Positions 15,400 to 19,032 of a DNA stretch of 19,032 nt are shown in pieces; positions within the stretch are counted from its first letter, which is position 1; the number at the start of each line of letters is the position of its first letter. The notes beneath the pieces were generated by a model, which was not told the DNA's origin, did no database searches, and worked only from the letters and a program-made list of their open reading frames with translations. This DNA comes from JAVKMO01 sp031539345. Its GTDB lineage: Bacteria > Bacteroidota > Bacteroidia > Chitinophagales > Chitinophagaceae. Both the position numbers and the translations under genes were made by a program. The stretch lies in contig JAVKMO010000025.1 in assembly GCA_031539345.1 (NCBI GenBank), positions 1-19,032 of the forward strand, written 5' to 3'.

Positions 15400-17184
15400 A
15401 TGATACAAAATCAAAACAATATAACACGCCTTTTTGACATTTTATTGCATCGTTATACCGTCAATCCAAAGCAAGAAATTTTCAATTTTAAAACGCAAGG
15501 CGTATGGAAGAATGTTTCAATGGAATATTTTATTGAAAAAGGCAACGCACTCAGTAAAGGTTTCTTACAACAAGGAATTAAAAAAGGAGATTTAGTTGTT
15601 CTTGTTTCTACAAGTCGGTATGAATGGCACTTGATTGATTTTGCTATTTCACAAATTGGTGCAGTATGTGTGCCGCTTTATACAAGCCTTACGGCACAAG
15701 AATATGCAGTTATTTTATCGGAAGCAAAAACACAACTCATTCTCGTTTCTAATGCTAACCTGTATCAACTTATTCAACAAGCATTGAGCGCCAACAAACA
15801 AACAACGCCAGTTTATAGCATTGATGAAATTGAAAACGTCAACCATTATGAACAGCTTTTTGTGCATAACAATGATTCTTCTTTATTGGAAACTTGTCGA
15901 AAAAAAGTGATGCCAGAAGACTTATTGTGTATTATTTATACTTCAGGAACAGAGGGAAACCCCAAAGGCGTAATGCTTTCTCATAGCAATATTGTGAGTA
16001 ATATTTTATCTGTTCAAAAAATTTTAAACGTTGGCGAAAAAGATGTTGCACTTACTTTTTTACCGCTAAATCATATTTATGAAAAGACGGTAACGTATTT
16101 TTTCTTTCTTGTTGGGTGCAAGGTTTTTTATGCAGAATCTTTGGTCAAAGTCTTTGATAATATTAAAGAGATACGTCCGACAATTTTCACATCGATACCT
16201 TTAATGATGAAGAAAATTTATGATAAAATTATCGATACGGGAAGTCGTTTGTCTGGGTTTAAAAAGAAGATTTTTATGTGGTCTGTAGAAATTGCAAAAG
16301 CTTGGGATAATGAAAAAACTTTTTCGCTGTCTTATTTTGTGCAACATAAAATTGCCGATGTATTGGTGTATAAAAAATGGCGACAAGCACTCGGCGGACG
16401 AGTTCAAATTATTGCCTCGGGTAGTGCAGCCATCAATCCTTTACTCATTCGTGTTTTTAATGCGGCAGGTTTGCACCTTTTAGAAGGTTATGGTTTAACA
16501 GAAACATCGCCTGTTGTTGCAGTGAATTTGCCGCCTTCAAACAAAAAGAAAATTGGCACTGTAGGGACTATATTGGAAGGTGTATCTGTAAAAATTGCAC
16601 CTGATGGAGAAATTTTAGTAAAAGGTCCAAATGTGATGTTGGGTTATTATTTACAAAAAGAAAAAACAAAAGAAGTATTAACCGAAGATGGCTGGTTTTC
16701 TACGGGAGATATTGGTAAAATCATATGGCCTAATTTTTTGAAAATTACGGATAGAAAAAAAGAATTATTTAAAACCTCTGGAGGAAAATACGTGTCTCCA
16801 CAATACGTTGAAGGAAAACTCAAAGAATCTTTATGGATTGAAAATGCAATGGTTGTGGGTGCAAATGAAGCTGTTGTTGCTGCTTTTATTCAACCGAATT
16901 GGGAATTGTTAAAAACGCATTGTCAAGATGCAAACATTGCATTTCATTCACCGCAAGAAGTCATTACAAATACAAAAATTATTCAATTATTTCAACGTGA
17001 AATAGAAAACGCAAACGCAATACTTGCCTCACACGAACAAGTTCGCCGCTTTCAATTGGTGCCAGATACATGGAGCATTCAAAGTAACGAACTCACGCCA
17101 ACTTTAAAATTAAAACGAAGGGTGATTTTTGAACAATACAAACACCTTTATGAGATTTTATATCGTAAAAATAATCTGTTGTAA
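15400..17184 (+). CDS. AMP-forming long-chain acyl-CoA synthetase
   Basis: A 594-residue adenylate-forming enzyme that activates a fatty acid with ATP and CoA, probably membrane-associated, for lipid synthesis or beta-oxidation. The motifs are in order: A3 P-loop YTSGTEGNPKG (180-190), LPLNHIYEKT (221-230), A5 YGLTETSP (364-371), A7 DGWFSTGDIG (430-439), A8 DRKKELFKTSGGKYVSPQYV (451-470), and the C-terminal ELTPTLKLKR with the A10-type lysine. All catalytic parts are intact and the length is normal for the FadD15/FAA-like group. Chain-length preference cannot be told. The ATG at 15400 follows an A-rich leader. It stands alone, 210 bp from divergent rpoD. Confidence 0.93.
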   Translation: MIQNQNNITRLFDILLHRYTVNPKQEIFNFKTQGVWKNVSMEYFIEKGNALSKGFLQQGIKKGDLVVLVSTSRYEWHLIDFAISQIGAVCVPLYTSLTAQEYAVILSEAKTQLILVSNANLYQLIQQALSANKQTTPVYSIDEIENVNHYEQLFVHNNDSSLLETCRKKVMPEDLLCIIYTSGTEGNPKGVMLSHSNIVSNILSVQKILNVGEKDVALTFLPLNHIYEKTVTYFFFLVGCKVFYAESLVKVFDNIKEIRPTIFTSIPLMMKKIYDKIIDTGSRLSGFKKKIFMWSVEIAKAWDNEKTFSLSYFVQHKIADVLVYKKWRQALGGRVQIIASGSAAINPLLIRVFNAAGLHLLEGYGLTETSPVVAVNLPPSNKKKIGTVGTILEGVSVKIAPDGEILVKGPNVMLGYYLQKEKTKEVLTEDGWFSTGDIGKIIWPNFLKITDRKKELFKTSGGKYVSPQYVEGKLKESLWIENAMVVGANEAVVAAFIQPNWELLKTHCQDANIAFHSPQEVITNTKIIQLFQREIENANAILASHEQVRRFQLVPDTWSIQSNELTPTLKLKRRVIFEQYKHLYEILYRKNNLL

Positions 17185-17340
17185 AAGCCCCAAAATGCTA
17201 TAGAACGTTTGACCGCTTTTCAATTTGGAGCATTGAAAGAAATTAAAAGCAGGATTTAAGTCACAAATTTAACTTTATTGAATTTGAATGCAAAATAAAA
17301 TAGACCTTTACTTGTCAGTTAAAGCCTTATCAAAATTGAA

Positions 17341-19032
17341 ATGAAAAACATTTTTTTATTCTTTTTGGGATTTTCTTTTGTTGCTTTATTGCTTTGTAAT
17401 TGTAGCAAATATGACATTGAAAACAAGGGTAAAGATTTTCGTGTTAGTTTTGAAACCAATGGAGGAACGGGATATATTTCAGACCGAGTGGTGGCTTATG
17501 GAGACCGAATAAAAAAGATGCCCGCTACACCCCGAAAGCCAGGGTTTGTTTTTGATGGTTGGTATTACCGAGACAGCATTTTTTTTGATTCTACAAAACC
17601 TCTTTTTCAACACACAACTTTGTTTGCCAAATGGGTAATGTCTCCAACTGTATATTTATATGCAGACTCACGTGGAGGAACGCCTATGCCAAAACAAAAA
17701 CTGATTAAAGACTACGAACTGTCTTTACCTTTTCAACTTTACCCTGAACCGATTAAAAAAAGTTATATATTTAAAGGTTGGTTTTATGACACCTTAGGGA
17801 AAGACACCTTTAACTTTCATATTCCCATGTCAGCAGATGATACAATGTTTGCCTATTGGGATAATGCACAATACCATACGCTTACTTTTATCAATTATAG
17901 CAATGCCCAGAAACGAATAGAAATTGATACTGTATATGAAAACGAACTTAGAATACCCCATAGTGTGAGTTCAACTACAACAGACAGTTTTTTTGAAGAT
18001 TGGTATTCGCATCCAACTGAAAGTAATGTGCCATTTCAGTTTAAAAAATTATTAACAAAAAATGATACCGTATATGCTCGATTTTTTAAACCCCCAAGTT
18101 ATATTCTAACATTTGAACCCCAAGACGGTGTTATGTTAACGCCTTCTCAACCGTTTTTTTTTATGGGAGGGTTACGCATTCCTCAACTACCCACGCCTTA
18201 TTTTGAAGGAAAAGAATTTGCAGGCTGGTTTTTTGATAACAATACGTTCAAAGAAAGAATAGACTCGAATACACAACTTTATGCAAATGCTACGGCTTAT
18301 GCAAAATGGATAGAAGTGAAATTCGAGGAAGGAGCACCAAGTGCTTTTGTTTATACCCCAGCCAATGCAGGTAGTGTTTTTGGAACGTTGGGCAGTTCCA
18401 TTACACCAACAATAAATGCTGGCATAAGTGCTGTTACTTATTCTATTAGTGGCAACCCCAGTGGTGTAAGTATCAATGTATTTACAGGACGAATTGCGTG
18501 GACAAATGCAGTTGCTTTAGGAACTTACAATATGATAATAACAGCAACCAATAGTGTAGGTTTTACAACAACGCTTTATACTTTTACCGTCAGTCCGAAT
18601 GTCTATACAGTAACTTTTGAAGGCAATAGTGCAACAAATGGTGTTCCTACCAACTTAACAGACGTTACACAGGTAACAGCTGCCCAAGCAACTACACCAA
18701 GTAGAACAGGCTATACATTTGGAGGTTGGTATACAGATCTCGCATTAACAATTCAAGCATCCTTTCCATTAGCACTTACAACAAACACTACACTATATGC
18801 GAAATGGACATTAACTACTTATAGTGTAACTTTTGAAGGCAATAGTGAAACAAGTGGTATTCCTACTAACTTAACAGGTGTAACACAGGTGACAGCTGCC
18901 CAAGCAACTACACCAAGTAGAACAGGCTATACATTTGGAGGTTGGTATACAGATATCGCATTAACAATTCAAGCAACGTTTCCATTAGCACTTACAACAA
19001 ATACAACGTTATATGCGAAGTGGACATTAACT
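17341..19032 (+). CDS. Secreted lipoprotein-like protein with InlB B/Flg_new repeats (3' end missing)
   Basis: The frame is open for 564 codons to the window edge. The N-terminus MKNIFLFFLGFSFVALLLCN then C21-S-K is a lipoprotein-like signal; Asn before the Cys is unusual for a lipobox. Four divergent repeats of the InlB-B/Flg_new type lie at about 33-98, 102-173, 179-248 and 254-323, with signatures such as GFVFDGWYY and LFAKW. Residues about 337-418 resemble a He_PIG Ig-like domain (SYxISGNPSGVSIN... then TGRIAWT). From 422 come 72-residue repeats (YTVTFEGNS...GYTFGGWYT...TLYAKWTLT). It is probably a cell-surface or secreted adhesin-like protein; its function is not known. The 156-bp upstream gap has a small hairpin (17217-17239) and no clear promoter. 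Confidence 0.85.
   Translation, partial: MKNIFLFFLGFSFVALLLCNCSKYDIENKGKDFRVSFETNGGTGYISDRVVAYGDRIKKMPATPRKPGFVFDGWYYRDSIFFDSTKPLFQHTTLFAKWVMSPTVYLYADSRGGTPMPKQKLIKDYELSLPFQLYPEPIKKSYIFKGWFYDTLGKDTFNFHIPMSADDTMFAYWDNAQYHTLTFINYSNAQKRIEIDTVYENELRIPHSVSSTTTDSFFEDWYSHPTESNVPFQFKKLLTKNDTVYARFFKPPSYILTFEPQDGVMLTPSQPFFFMGGLRIPQLPTPYFEGKEFAGWFFDNNTFKERIDSNTQLYANATAYAKWIEVKFEEGAPSAFVYTPANAGSVFGTLGSSITPTINAGISAVTYSISGNPSGVSINVFTGRIAWTNAVALGTYNMIITATNSVGFTTTLYTFTVSPNVYTVTFEGNSATNGVPTNLTDVTQVTAAQATTPSRTGYTFGGWYTDLALTIQASFPLALTTNTTLYAKWTLTTYSVTFEGNSETSGIPTNLTGVTQVTAAQATTPSRTGYTFGGWYTDIALTIQATFPLALTTNTTLYAKWTLT
18604..19032 (+). repeat. 216-bp in-frame tandem repeat, two copies visible
   Basis: Copy 1 is 18604-18819 and copy 2 runs from 18820 to the window edge (213 of 216 bases). 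By direct count they differ at 18 of 213 positions (about 92% identity), with a 63-nt run (18676-18738) identical in both. Each unit encodes one 72-residue Flg_new-type module. The closeness, against the strong divergence of the four earlier modules, points to recent duplication. More copies are likely beyond the edge. Confidence 0.93.

Noticed and set aside
17217..17239. Hairpin after the acyl-CoA synthetase as a terminator
   Set aside because: The 8-bp stem has a G-U pair and no T-tract on the plus strand.
1..19032. CRISPR array, rRNA gene or insertion sequence
   Set aside because: No spaced identical short repeats, no rRNA-like sequence and no transposase frame were seen on either strand.

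Overview
The window looks like a Bacteroidota chromosome segment. The base composition is low-GC. It carries a short primary sigma factor without region 1.1, a Bacteroidota-style topoisomerase IV subunit A, a DEAD-box helicase with an Arg-rich linker and DbpA-type RNA-binding tail, a CcmE with a Cys in place of the haem-binding His, and a lipoprotein built from Listeria/Bacteroides-type repeats. No order or genus can be fixed from the sequence alone.

Region 1 (1 to about 4325, all genes on +) is the right-hand end of a mobile element, probably a prophage. The tightly packed genes are one or two small unknowns, a 216-aa single-span membrane protein, a GH108-type muramidase with a C-terminal membrane anchor, a holin-like membrane protein, a lysine-rich DNA-binding-like protein, and a large protein. 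The large protein appears to join a PBECR3-type (Barnase/EndoU/ColicinE5/RelE-like) nuclease domain to a RadA/DnaB-like RecA-fold ATPase. The junction between the last two genes is an A-rich tract in which all three frames are used in turn, so either ribosomal frameshifting or frameshift damage is likely. A T-arm plus acceptor-stem sequence resembling a tRNA 3' end at 4298-4322 may be the attachment-site copy that closes the element. No integrase, capsid or packaging gene is inside the window; they would lie to the left.

Region 2 (4554-15189, all genes on -) is core chromosome. Reading in the direction of transcription (right to left) it holds rpoD, a GNAT acetyltransferase of the type found beside arginine genes, ccmE-ccmF (cytochrome c maturation), a DEAD-box RNA helicase ending in a strong intrinsic terminator, and a guaB-parC pair (IMP dehydrogenase, topoisomerase IV subunit A) only 8 nt apart. 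The element's genes converge on parC.

Region 3 (15400-19032, genes on +) is divergent from rpoD. It holds an AMP-forming long-chain acyl-CoA synthetase, then the start of a secreted, probably lipid-anchored repeat protein. That protein has four divergent Flg_new/InlB-type repeats, one Ig-like (He_PIG-type) domain and then a 216-bp tandem repeat with copies about 92% identical. It is still open at the window edge. Several gene starts were moved inward from the longest frame because an upstream TTG had been the nominal start (guaB, the helicase) or because the family begins later (rpoD).
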